Below, piece after piece: positions 9,064 through 17,213 of a stretch of DNA of 64,000 bases. The first letter of the stretch is position 1. Every line of letters begins with the position of its first letter. The stretch covers positions 806,001 to 870,000 of the forward strand of contig NZ_LR699119.1 of the NCBI RefSeq assembly GCF_902459485.1, read 5' to 3'. Under the pieces are notes generated by a model. That model was given only the letters and a program-made list of their open reading frames with translations. It was not told the DNA's origin and searched no databases. Source of the DNA: Aquicella siphonis (GTDB lineage: Bacteria; Pseudomonadota; Gammaproteobacteria; DSM-16500). A program made the translations under genes and the position numbers.

Positions 9064-10081
9064 GCCGCAGACTCCCTAAGTCATAATCAATCCTGACCGG
9101 CCGGTTTTCACGGCGTGATTGTTCAGCTGCGAGACTGATAATGACAGATTTCAGACCGTCTTCACCGCTCACGGCGGGTTCATCCTGACTGACGATGCAT
9201 TGATAAAAAGCACGCAGTTCGCCGACAAACGATTCTTCATATCGCTCCAGGAAATAATACAAGGGTTTGTCTGTCATGACGCCGGCATCGGTACTGAGTA
9301 TGGTGTTGGTGGGCCTGTTGTTATCTGCTTGAGCGGCGCCGCGGCTGCCGAATACTTCTATGCGCTGGTCGTACCCGTAAACGGCTTGGCGGCTGTTATC
9401 AATTACACCCAGACATCCATTGGCGAATTTCAAAGTGATGACAGCGGTGTCTATATCGTCGCATTCCTTGAAGACAGGATCTATGAGCGCGCCGGCGCTG
9501 GCATAAATTTCTTCGATTTCACTGCCGATCAAAAAACGCGCCATGTCAAAATCATGAATAGTCATGTCAATGAACATGCCGCCCGAACTTTTGAGGAAAT
9601 CCGCTGGCGGAATTTTAGGGTCGCGTGAAGTAATGCGTAATAATTGCGGGACGCCAATCTGGTCTTGCTTCACCAGTTGCCTGATTCTGGCGAAATTGGG
9701 ATCAAAGCGGCGGTTAAATCCTACCTGCAGCTTGACCCCGGCTTTCTTGACTTCATGCAATGCGGCGGTAATTTGCCGGACATCGGTCGCGATCGGTTTT
9801 TCGCAGAAAATATGTTTGCCCGCGCGTGCGGCGGCAATGATGTGTTCGGCATGAAAGGGGGAAGGAGAGCAAACCAGGACTGCCAGGATTTCATCATCGT
9901 GAAAGATTTCATTGGCGTCAGCCGAAATATTGGGAATGTGACTGGAACGGGCCCATACTTCATCAATACGGGGGTCTGCGATGGTTTTGATGCGAAATTG
10001 CGGGAGATGCCGGATGACGTTGGCGGCATGCAGTTTACCGATGCGGCCGCAGCCAATAACACCAATGGTGATCTGATTCAT
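9041..10081 (-). CDS. iolG: Inositol 2-dehydrogenase
   Basis: 346-residue Gfo/Idh/MocA-family NAD-dependent dehydrogenase. It oxidises myo-inositol to scyllo-inosose, the entry step of the pathway. The Rossmann motif GVIGCGRIGKLHAANV is at the N-terminus. The conserved EKPIATD (catalytic-loop Lys) follows at about residue 95, then LQVGFNRRFDPNF and the substrate-site GGMFIDMTIHDFDMARFL with the catalytic His-Asp pair. The gene is second in the operon, 11 bases after the transporter, and its end overlaps iolC. The substrate assignment rests mainly on the operon context. Confidence 0.93.
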   Translation of the reverse strand: MNQITIGVIGCGRIGKLHAANVIRHLPQFRIKTIADPRIDEVWARSSHIPNISADANEIFHDDEILAVLVCSPSPFHAEHIIAAARAGKHIFCEKPIATDVRQITAALHEVKKAGVKLQVGFNRRFDPNFARIRQLVKQDQIGVPQLLRITSRDPKIPPADFLKSSGGMFIDMTIHDFDMARFLIGSEIEEIYASAGALIDPVFKECDDIDTAVITLKFANGCLGVIDNSRQAVYGYDQRIEVFGSRGAAQADNNRPTNTILSTDAGVMTDKPLYYFLERYEESFVGELRAFYQCIVSQDEPAVSGEDGLKSVIISLAAEQSRRENRPVRIDYDLGSLRHETSMAS

Positions 10082-10092
10082 TTGTCGGATCC

Positions 10093-11496
10093 TTATGTTA
10101 ATGCACTGATAGGTTGACCGAGGTCGCGTGACCGCTTGCCCAGCCTGAGATTATGTTCAATTTGTTCCAGGGAAACGCCGCGCGTTTCCGGAACAAGGTA
10201 ATAACAGAAAACAAGACTGATAATACACATGCAGGCGTACCCCCAGAACGTGTATGCCGGGCCGAAAGCGTTTAAAGTGGAGAGAAAGGTTGCCGCGACG
10301 ATGAAGTTGGCGGCCCATTGCGCGGCTGTGGCAAAACTCATCGCGAGACCGCGAATATTAAGCGGATAAATTTCAGAAATGACCAGCCAGAACAGGGACC
10401 CTAGACTCATTGAATAACCCGCGATATAGATAATCATGAAGATGAATGATATCCAGATATCCAGGGATTGATGGGTGTGGCGTGAGAAAACATACCCAAT
10501 CAGATAAAGGCTTGCGCCCGAGACAGTGAGACCGATCAGCAGCATGCGCCTGCGTCCGACCCTGTCAATCAGAATGACCGAGACTATGCTCATCAGTGTA
10601 TTCACCATCCCCATGCAGAAAGTCGCGAGGATTTGTGAGCTTTGACTTTGAAAGCCGGCAGCCTTGAAAATGCTGGGGCCGTAATACATGACGGTATTGA
10701 TGCCGATAAATTGCTGAAAAACCCCTAAGCCCAGGCCGATCATCAGAACGGGTCTCAGGGATTTTGAAAACAAATCGGACCAGTTGCTCCGCTGACGGTC
10801 TGCGAGACGCAGGATTTCATTCCATTCCTGCTCTACACAGGCGGAATGACGAATCCTGGCGAGAATTTTTTTGCTTTTTTCCATCTGGCCTTTCAACGCG
10901 GTCCATCTTGGCGTGGCCGGCAGCAATAACATGCCCGTGAATAACACGGCTGCGGGGATTAATCCTGTGGCGAACATCAAACGCCAGGATTGGGTCGGCA
11001 CCAATAGATAATCAACTAAAAACGCAATAGCTTCACCGCTGGTAATCATGATTCCGTTTAATAATACCAGGCTGCCGCGGTGCCTGGCGGGAGCCATCTC
11101 TGAAATAAACAAAGGCGACACATAAGAAGTAATGCCGATGGCGACACCAATAATAAAGCGCCCAAGAATCAGCAGGGTAATAGTGGGCGCGCAGGCGGAT
11201 ATCAGAGTGCCAGCGATAAACGTGACAGACATGGCCAGCAGCATGCGCTGGCTCCCAAACGAATCCGCAAGGCGGCCGCTGGACAGTGCGCCAGCCAGGG
11301 CTCCCAGGATGACGGAACTGACAATGATTTCCTGGGTCATGACACTCACGGAAAAACTTGACTGAATAAAAAGAAGGGCGCCGGAAATGATGCCTGTATC
11401 ATACCCGAAAAGAAACCCGCCTATGGCGGCGATGGTTGTGATCAGGATGAGAAAGAAATTGAGTTGAGGTGATGAATGGGAGTCTGATTTGTACAT
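10093..11496 (-). CDS. MFS sugar/inositol transporter
   Basis: 467 residues with about 12 membrane segments and the sugar-porter signatures: GGFLFGYDTGIISGALLF near the start, GRLADSFGSQRM after the second helix, RWRL-type (SWRLMFATGLIPA), an LMIGLGLGVFQQFIGINTVMYY segment broken around residue 255, DRVGRRRMLL and the terminal PETRGVSLEQIE. It is the IolT type of proton-coupled inositol importer in the inner membrane. It is the promoter-proximal gene of the operon, which strongly suggests myo-inositol as substrate. It stands divergently from an unrelated MFS gene at 11841. The symbol iolT is likely but not asserted. Confidence 0.9.
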   Translation of the reverse strand: MYKSDSHSSPQLNFFLILITTIAAIGGFLFGYDTGIISGALLFIQSSFSVSVMTQEIIVSSVILGALAGALSSGRLADSFGSQRMLLAMSVTFIAGTLISACAPTITLLILGRFIIGVAIGITSYVSPLFISEMAPARHRGSLVLLNGIMITSGEAIAFLVDYLLVPTQSWRLMFATGLIPAAVLFTGMLLLPATPRWTALKGQMEKSKKILARIRHSACVEQEWNEILRLADRQRSNWSDLFSKSLRPVLMIGLGLGVFQQFIGINTVMYYGPSIFKAAGFQSQSSQILATFCMGMVNTLMSIVSVILIDRVGRRRMLLIGLTVSGASLYLIGYVFSRHTHQSLDIWISFIFMIIYIAGYSMSLGSLFWLVISEIYPLNIRGLAMSFATAAQWAANFIVAATFLSTLNAFGPAYTFWGYACMCIISLVFCYYLVPETRGVSLEQIEHNLRLGKRSRDLGQPISALT

Positions 11497-11840
11497 ATTA
11501 TTATTCCGTTAATGTGATAACCCCGTGTGGTTATTTATCCGTTACCGCCCAAAGGCCGGGTTAAATTATCGCGGTTTGCAGCGGCATGCAATTCTTTGTG
11601 ATGAAATGAGTTCTAATCATCTACAGGTTTGTGAAACTCGTCAATGAATATATATCAGGTTTTACATCATGAGTCTGATTGACTGCGGGCCGGGGTGAAC
11701 GGTTAACATGTAAAAAATTTTTATCAAGGGCGGCGGATAAAAAATGTAATGAGATCTTGACAGCGTTGAAGCCGGGAAAGTGTTGGGTTATTATCCATGC
11801 ATGTTCAGACAGCAGCCCTTTTCTAAAGAGGCGTGAATTC
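11497..11840. other. Divergent promoter interval of the inositol operon
   Basis: About 340 bases between the divergent inositol operon and the MHS transporter. Both promoters should be here. I found no confident -35/-10 pair or operator. A frame on the plus strand (from 11679) extends the MHS gene upstream, but its composition does not look coding. No iol regulator gene (iolR-like) is adjacent. Confidence 0.4.
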
Positions 11841-13133
11841 ATGCGGCCAGACCAACGCAAATTGATATTTCTCTCCAGCCTGGGCGGGGTCCTGGAATTT
11901 TACGATTTCATTATTTACGCCTTGTTCGCCGGTTATATTGCCAATGCTTTTTTTCCTGCCGCGAACGCGCTTATGGGTTTGATTGTCACTTTCGCCACTT
12001 TTGCCATTGGTTATCTGGTCAGGCCGCTGGGCGGCGTGATCTTTGGTCATTATGGCGACCGCATTGGACGCAAGACCACTTTTACCTTTTCAATTTTTAT
12101 GATGGCGCTGGCGACCTTGGGCATAGGATTGATTCCTGATTATGCGGCGATAGGCATTGCCGCGCCCATTCTAGTTATCCTGTTGCGGCTTCTGCAGGGG
12201 TTTTCCATAGGGGGTGAAATACCGGGAGCGATTGCCTATGTTTCTGAATCTCTGCCAGAAAAAAAGGGTTATGCCTGCGGAGTAATATTCTGCGCGCTGA
12301 CCATGGGTATTGTCCTGGGTTCGCTGGTACAGGCTTGCGTCATTAATGTATTCAATGACGTGCAAATGCAATCTTACGGATGGCGTATTCCTTTTGTAGC
12401 CGGCGGTGTTTTCGGGTTGATCAGCTATTTCATGCGCCGTGAGCTGCGTGAATCAAGCCAGTTTCTTCAGATAGAGAAGGAAGTGGAAGCCTTTCCGCTG
12501 GGCGCGGTATGCAGAGAGCAGCTTGCGGTTGTCGTTGCAGGGATTTTTATCATTGCCAGCTGTGCGGCGATTGTGACTTCACTGTTCTTGTTTATTCCTG
12601 CTTATTTTTCAAAAGTTTTGGATCTGCCCGCGACTGCCTATATCTGGCAGCGCACAGCGGCGATCGCATTCGGATCTGTGTTATGTATCCCTTTCGGTTG
12701 GCTGTCTGACAAAGTCAATTTGAAGAAATTGCTGTTAACGCTAAATCTTGCCACTTGTCTGATGGCGTTTCCGATTTATTATATCTATGCTCATTTTCCC
12801 GCCTGGTTTTCCGCAGCGTTCATCGCCAGTGCCGTCTTGACCGGCTTTTCCGCGGGAATTGTCCCGGTCGTGATCAGTGAATTATTTCCTACCAGGATTC
12901 GTTACAGCGGGATTGCCATGAGTTATAACCTGGGGTTTGCCATTTTCGGCGGTTTGACGCCTTTTTTCTCATTATCCCTGGTTTACTACACAGGTTCAGT
13001 GATTTCTCCAGCTCTTTATGTCTTCAGCGTTGCTTTTTTGGCGCTTATGGCTTCCATTTGGATAAGCCGGCGCACGTCATCCATCTCAAGGTTGCAGGCT
13101 GATCAATCGTCTTCCCAGGTGTTAGAGTGTTAA
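11841..13133 (+). CDS. MHS-family MFS transporter (ProP/ShiA-like)
   Basis: 430 residues with about 12 membrane segments. The start at 11841 is chosen because the family begins with a short cytoplasmic tail followed by LGGVLEFYDFIIYALFAGYI, the typical first helix with FxDF/FYDF; the longer frame adds an uncharacteristic Cys/Lys-rich leader. The MHS signature GHYGDRIGRKTT lies between helices 2 and 3, and LLRLLQGFSIGGEIPGAI is in helix 4. Relatives carry proline/betaine, shikimate, citrate or ketoglutarate with protons. The specific substrate cannot be read from sequence. The stop codon overlaps the end of the converging gene at 13130. Confidence 0.87.
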   Translation: MRPDQRKLIFLSSLGGVLEFYDFIIYALFAGYIANAFFPAANALMGLIVTFATFAIGYLVRPLGGVIFGHYGDRIGRKTTFTFSIFMMALATLGIGLIPDYAAIGIAAPILVILLRLLQGFSIGGEIPGAIAYVSESLPEKKGYACGVIFCALTMGIVLGSLVQACVINVFNDVQMQSYGWRIPFVAGGVFGLISYFMRRELRESSQFLQIEKEVEAFPLGAVCREQLAVVVAGIFIIASCAAIVTSLFLFIPAYFSKVLDLPATAYIWQRTAAIAFGSVLCIPFGWLSDKVNLKKLLLTLNLATCLMAFPIYYIYAHFPAWFSAAFIASAVLTGFSAGIVPVVISELFPTRIRYSGIAMSYNLGFAIFGGLTPFFSLSLVYYTGSVISPALYVFSVAFLALMASIWISRRTSSISRLQADQSSSQVLEC

Positions 13134-13654
13134 TTTGTCATTGTGTTGTTATCTGGCGTAACGGTTTGCGGCTGAATTCCAAACCACCCGCCTGTATCAC
13201 CGCCGGCCCAGCATTGGTTGCTGGTGCAAGTGCTGATTTTCGCGCACTGAACGTTAAAGCTGTCTTCCTTGCTGATATCCTTGTTTTCGTAGCCGGTTGG
13301 CACACACATGGTTCCCTTATAAGTCCCGGCAACGCGGACTTGTCCATTAACGTATATATTATTGCCAACCGAATAAATGCCGTCCGTCTTGTCATGTGAA
13401 TAACACGCGATATAGCATCCGGGGTTTGTTTTGTAATCGTTATTGGTGGGCAATGTTTTTTGCTCAAAGCCTTGCATGGGATGATTAATCACGACGGAGC
13501 CATTCGTGTAAACTGAAAAATCGTCAGGAAGCAGGGTTTGATCCGGCTGAGATATCATGGAAGGGCCTGCGGGTTGTGATGCTGGCTGAGCATGCACGCA
13601 CATGGGAATAAATAATATAGCCAAAAGTCCGCTTATCCTCGATTTGACTGTCAT
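13130..13654 (-). CDS. Small secreted Cys-containing protein, unknown
   Basis: 174 residues from the ATG at 13654, which has AGGA upstream; a start five codons earlier has no ribosome site. A signal peptide ends near CVHAQPA (about residue 22). The mature protein has about seven cysteines (in NPGCYIACYS, GTMCVPTGYE, NVQCAKISTCTSNQCWAG), suggesting disulfide bonding outside the cytoplasm. It ends GGDTGGWFGIQPQTVT plus a polar tail. I do not recognise the family. Its end overlaps that of the convergent MHS gene by four bases. Confidence 0.72.
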   Translation of the reverse strand: MTVKSRISGLLAILFIPMCVHAQPASQPAGPSMISQPDQTLLPDDFSVYTNGSVVINHPMQGFEQKTLPTNNDYKTNPGCYIACYSHDKTDGIYSVGNNIYVNGQVRVAGTYKGTMCVPTGYENKDISKEDSFNVQCAKISTCTSNQCWAGGDTGGWFGIQPQTVTPDNNTMTN

Positions 13655-13802
13655 GACAGGATTCCTCATTATCGGTTATCTCTTCAATCATGAGCTCTGT
13701 CATCAATTATATCACTGTTTGCGGCGGAACCCTTTTACGATGATCATGTCCTTGTTAAATAACAAGGAAATCGTGTGCGGAGATAAAGAGCGCCGGTCAT
13801 GA

Positions 13803-14426
13803 TTGCCTGTGGCAGGGATATTTTATATCCTGATACAGGATGCTATTGGAAGCGCGGCCGGATTGTCGGCTGAATTGAATGATGGCATGTGTGATAAGGC
13901 GGCACGAGTGACAGCAGATCATCATGATCGGAAACCATTTAGACATGTCATACGGCATGAAATGCGCGCATTTATTTTTTACACCGTGTTCCTGTCTCTG
14001 CTTTTATTTGCGTTTACTCTTTACAGAAGAATCTTGCTGAATGATTTTGGCAGTCAGAATATCCGATACGGCTATAGTTTGATTGAAGCCTTGGTCTTGG
14101 CAAAAATCATTTTGATTGGCAGAAAAATGAAACTAGGGGAAAGATATGCTCATAAGCCGCTGCTCATCCCTGTGCTATATAAAACGGTGGTATTCTGTCT
14201 GCTGATGTTTTTGGTTCACTTTACTGGTTATGTCATTACCGCCTTGTTTTCAGGCATGTCTATGCCTGAGATCATGAACCGGCTTGCGGTCAGCAAGTTA
14301 AATGAAATGATTGCCCAGATCCTGGTCATGTTTTTTGTTTTCATATTTTTCTTTTCGTTTCTGGAGATCGGGCGTATCATGGGCGGGGAAAAACTTTTTA
14401 ATCTTTTCTTTAAATCCAGAGATTAG
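13803..14426 (+). CDS. Predicted inner-membrane protein, unknown
   Basis: Up to 207 residues if it starts at the TTG at 13803; an ATG at 13887 gives 179. Neither has a clear ribosome site, so the start is open. Four hydrophobic segments are visible (FIFYTVFLSLLLFAFTLY, a YSLIEALVLAKIILIG segment, VLYKTVVFCLLMFLVHFTGYV, and IAQILVMFFVFIFFFSFLEI). The short cytoplasmic loops are basic, consistent with the positive-inside rule. The ending is EIGRIMGGEKLFNLFFKSRD. No functional motif is recognised. It stands alone, divergent from the gene at 13654 and followed by a repeat-rich gap. Confidence 0.7.
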   Translation: MPVAGIFYILIQDAIGSAAGLSAELNDGMCDKAARVTADHHDRKPFRHVIRHEMRAFIFYTVFLSLLLFAFTLYRRILLNDFGSQNIRYGYSLIEALVLAKIILIGRKMKLGERYAHKPLLIPVLYKTVVFCLLMFLVHFTGYVITALFSGMSMPEIMNRLAVSKLNEMIAQILVMFFVFIFFFSFLEIGRIMGGEKLFNLFFKSRD

Positions 14427-14498
14427 TGTGTTTTATCAGGCCGTCTTATCCGCTGCGCGGCTTCGCCATCGCTGCGTACTTGTCATCCCCGCGCACTT

Positions 14499-14645
14499 GT
14501 CATTCCCGCGTATGCGGGAATCCAGGCTTTTTGAATATTTCTGGATGCCAGCTAAAAACATGCTGGCATGACAACATACCCGTTCGCTCCTTCGACAAGC
14601 TCAGGACAGGCCTGAGGAGGCACGTAGTGCCGTCTCGAGGGGCTG
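14499..14645. repeat. Composite REP-like intergenic repeat
   Basis: The gap after 14426 holds several short palindromic units. TTCCCGC-gta-TGCGGGAA is at 14503-14520, within the widespread GTCATTCCCGC...GCGGGAATCCAG type. CCTTCGACAAGCTCAGGAC follows at 14589-14607 with inverted CTCAGG/CCTGAG arms. GGCAC-gta-GTGCC is at 14619-14631. The string AGTGCCGTCTCGA (14626-14638) recurs exactly at 55369-55381, where a degraded GTCATTCCCG also follows. This looks like an interspersed, non-autonomous repeat family. Confidence 0.75.
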
Positions 14646-14734
14646 TCTATTCTGAAGAAGATGCGAAGCGTCCGTGTTGATGAAAGCGTACTGAAATACA
14701 CTGCCGCCAAGCGCTGTCCGGATTGTCCGGGTAT

Positions 14735-15124
14735 TTATTTTTTCACGGCAGCTATGCAGGTTACTTCTATCAGCAACCCCGGAATCGCAAGAGCTGCAAC
14801 GCCTACGGAAGTGCTGGTGTAGGAAGAGTCGGGCATGCATTCCTTGCGGACTCTAAAGTATTCAGGGCCGTTTTGATGGATATCCACAATATATGAAGTC
14901 ATTGCCAATATGTCGGTCAATTCTGAGCCGGCGGCGGCCAGGGCGTGTCTGATATTTGTAAGGGTTTGTTTGGTCTGTGATGCAATATCCGGTCCGACAA
15001 TTTTTCCCGTCTTATCCTGTCCGGCCTGGCCGGTGATAAAAATAAAATCACCATGAGTCACGCAGTGTGTAAATCCATATTTATCATAAGAAAGTAATTC
15101 GGGTACATTTATTATTTTTTTCAT
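14735..15124 (-). CDS. RidA (YjgF/YER057c) family protein
   Basis: 129 residues, the family length. RidA proteins are trimeric cytoplasmic enzymes that hydrolyse reactive enamine/imine intermediates, sparing PLP enzymes. Seen here are DFIFITGQAGQDKTGKIVG, SQTKQTLTNIRHALAAAGSEL, and the C-terminal TSTSVGVAALAIPGLLIEVTCIA. The usual active-site Arg lies in a R-x-x-V-x-V segment near residue 105; here that stretch is replaced by SSYTSTSVGV with Thr/Ser in its place. It may therefore belong to a non-canonical subgroup. The gene is a single unit on the minus strand. Confidence 0.85.
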   Translation of the reverse strand: MKKIINVPELLSYDKYGFTHCVTHGDFIFITGQAGQDKTGKIVGPDIASQTKQTLTNIRHALAAAGSELTDILAMTSYIVDIHQNGPEYFRVRKECMPDSSYTSTSVGVAALAIPGLLIEVTCIAAVKK

Positions 15125-15382
15125 GGTGTCACTGCCTGGAGCAGCTGGCTGCTTTTTTTAATCAGCGTGGAAGTGCTCTCATCAAGATTGTATTTCACGA
15201 TATCTGGCTTGCCGTGTGTGTGAATATTATGCGAATGATAAATAATTATATTTATTTAATCAATGGATAGCCGCGTATGGGTAGAGCGGAAAGATGAGAA
15301 AGGTTTGCCATGAAGCATAAAGCGTCATTCCGGCATTGCCCGAGCAAGCCGTTTGGCAAGGATTTTTCTCTCGTTTGCCATG

Positions 15383-16348
15383 TTAACCAAAGCTATTCAT
15401 GAGTCTCTCAGTCATTTCCTGGGTTTCACCTTTGACAGGGCGGCCAATACGGTGATGCGCAAGAAACGAGTGTCGCTGCAAGAGTGTCATGCTGCGCGTG
15501 TTTTGATGCAAGGTATCGATTTCCAATTTTTTCGCAGCCGCTCTTCCGGAAAAAGAAAGCCGCTCCTGCATTTGTATCAGTTGGTGTGTCGCTTTTGTCA
15601 TATCAAAGTTTCTGACTTTTTCATCCAGATGGGCATAGCGCAACCCGGTGTAAGACCATCCATTTCTTTTTGCCAACGCCTTGACGACATGCAGGTTTTT
15701 TTCCTTGTCATCCACTAGGATCACATCCAGTTTCTGTCGTGATAATTGCCGCAAGGTCAGTATGGCATATTGCTTGATCTCTGGATCGAGATTGGATCGC
15801 TCATAATGCCGGGCGGCTTGCTTGGCGAACGCTTGCAGACAAGTGCCTTTATCATGCCCGTTGCAGAAAATGACACCGTGATGAAAATACGGCGGGTCGT
15901 TTTTTTCGCCGATATCCAGCTCGAAGCTGATATCGCCCCATTGTTTGCTAAAATGGATATCGATTTGATTTAGCTGATCCATGGTAAGATCAAGAATGTC
16001 TGTTCCGCGCGCGGTTATCGCTAAAGTCGGAAGGTTCACATCTTGCAGCAGATGTATCATTTTGACCGTTTTTGGTTCTACGGGTTTGACGGAAATGAGA
16101 TAATGTACTTCCCTGAAAAGAGTGATACTGACTTGGCAGGCGTCATTCTTACTGTCAAGTAATTGCCGGGCGCATTCGAGCAGGGAGGCAAACCATTGAT
16201 CGCTGCCCAGATCACTAAAAAGCGGATCGGGTTCATAAATCGTGTTGTCGATGTCCCATCCAATCAGGCTGTTAATGTGGCATTCGCGCAGCAGTTCATG
16301 TATTTGATGGATGTCGTGAATATCAGATTGGGCGTGTCTGGATACCAT
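15383..16348 (-). CDS. DUF2608 HAD-like phosphatase-family protein
   Basis: 321 residues from the ATG at 16348, which has GGAGGG seven bases upstream; the frame opens five codons earlier without such a site. The HAD-fold motifs are visible: GWDIDNTIYEP (motif I, DxD, near residue 32), LAITARG (motif II Thr/Ser position, near 110) and DVILVDDKEKNL (motif IV acidic pair, near 210). DUF2608 proteins are mostly known from Legionella and Coxiella relatives, where the role is undefined. The C-terminal 60 residues are basic and Gln/Arg-rich. A short gene at 16373-16594 lies just upstream on the same strand and may be co-transcribed. Confidence 0.8.
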   Translation of the reverse strand: MVSRHAQSDIHDIHQIHELLRECHINSLIGWDIDNTIYEPDPLFSDLGSDQWFASLLECARQLLDSKNDACQVSITLFREVHYLISVKPVEPKTVKMIHLLQDVNLPTLAITARGTDILDLTMDQLNQIDIHFSKQWGDISFELDIGEKNDPPYFHHGVIFCNGHDKGTCLQAFAKQAARHYERSNLDPEIKQYAILTLRQLSRQKLDVILVDDKEKNLHVVKALAKRNGWSYTGLRYAHLDEKVRNFDMTKATHQLIQMQERLSFSGRAAAKKLEIDTLHQNTRSMTLLQRHSFLAHHRIGRPVKGETQEMTERLMNSFG

Positions 16349-16372
16349 CGCTATTCCCTCCATTGTCGTTAA

Positions 16373-16594
16373 TCATGACCGGGCTTCTTCATTACATAAC
16401 ATACTCATTCTGGCGCGGCAACTGCTGAATTTATACGATAGAAAGTTTTTATCCAGGCATGAGATGAAATGATCCACATCGGCATGCTCAAAAATCGTGC
16501 GTTTGCAATATGGCAGTGTTTTTAACCTCGTACCCTGAACCCGGAAATAGGGTAAAAAGTTTTCCGCATCTCTGGTGGAAAGTGTTTTACTCAT
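16373..16594 (-). CDS. Possible small protein upstream of the DUF2608 gene
   Basis: A 73-residue frame (MSKTLSTRDAENF...), Cys- and Phe-rich in its second half, that ends 24 bases before the DUF2608 start. It has only a weak ribosome site (GAGCTT). It is not recognised and is retained because its position suggests an operon; it may be spurious. Confidence 0.35.
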   Translation of the reverse strand: MSKTLSTRDAENFLPYFRVQGTRLKTLPYCKRTIFEHADVDHFISCLDKNFLSYKFSSCRARMSMLCNEEARS

Positions 16595-16667
16595 TGAAGC
16601 TCAAATGACTTTAACGTATTCTTGTTTATCTAAATATCCGAACAATCATCAGGGCTAGGGATAGCGC

Positions 16668-17213
16668 ATGATAGAAATGATTCCCAATTGGCATCCGGTC
16701 TTTGTTCATTTTACCATTGCCTTGTACACAATCAGCGTCTTCTTTTTTGTGTTGGCTTTTGTGTTTAATCCTGATGTCCTTGACAAAAAATCAATATCAA
16801 GTGAATTTGAAACCGCGGCCAGATGGTGTCTTTGGAGTGCAGCGTTTATTACAGTGTTTACTGTGCTTGCCGGTATTTATGCTTTTTACACGGTGAGACA
16901 TGATGCTGTTTCGCATATGGCAATGGTTAATCACCGCAATTGGGCGCTGCCTACTGCCGCTGCACTTTTGACGACCGCTGTCTGGTCAGGATGGCGTTAT
17001 TTAAATCATAAAAAGATATTGGCTCCTCTCTTTTTGGCATCATTGATTATTATTGAAGCCATGTTATTAGGCACGGCGTGGCGGGGCGGAGAGCTGGTGT
17101 ATCGTTATGGAATTGGTGTCATGTCGCTGCCTCAGCACCGGGAAGAAAGTCATCAGCATGATGAGAGCGAGAGTGATCACGCGCATGACAACAAATCAGG
17201 AGAACAACAGTGA
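16668..17213 (+). CDS. DUF2231 inner-membrane protein
   Basis: 181 residues starting MIEMIPNWHPVFVHFTIALY, the characteristic opening of DUF2231 with conserved HP-x-x-VHF. Four membrane segments follow (about residues 12-33, 55-78, 95-112, 118-138). After that comes a hydrophilic His/Asp/Glu-rich tail (HREESHQHDESESDHAHD) that could bind metal ions. It overlaps the GTG start of the copper oxidase gene by four bases (GTGA), so the two are translationally coupled. Together with the His-rich tail this suggests a role in copper handling. The DUF's biochemical function is unknown. Confidence 0.85.
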   Translation: MIEMIPNWHPVFVHFTIALYTISVFFFVLAFVFNPDVLDKKSISSEFETAARWCLWSAAFITVFTVLAGIYAFYTVRHDAVSHMAMVNHRNWALPTAAALLTTAVWSGWRYLNHKKILAPLFLASLIIIEAMLLGTAWRGGELVYRYGIGVMSLPQHREESHQHDESESDHAHDNKSGEQQ

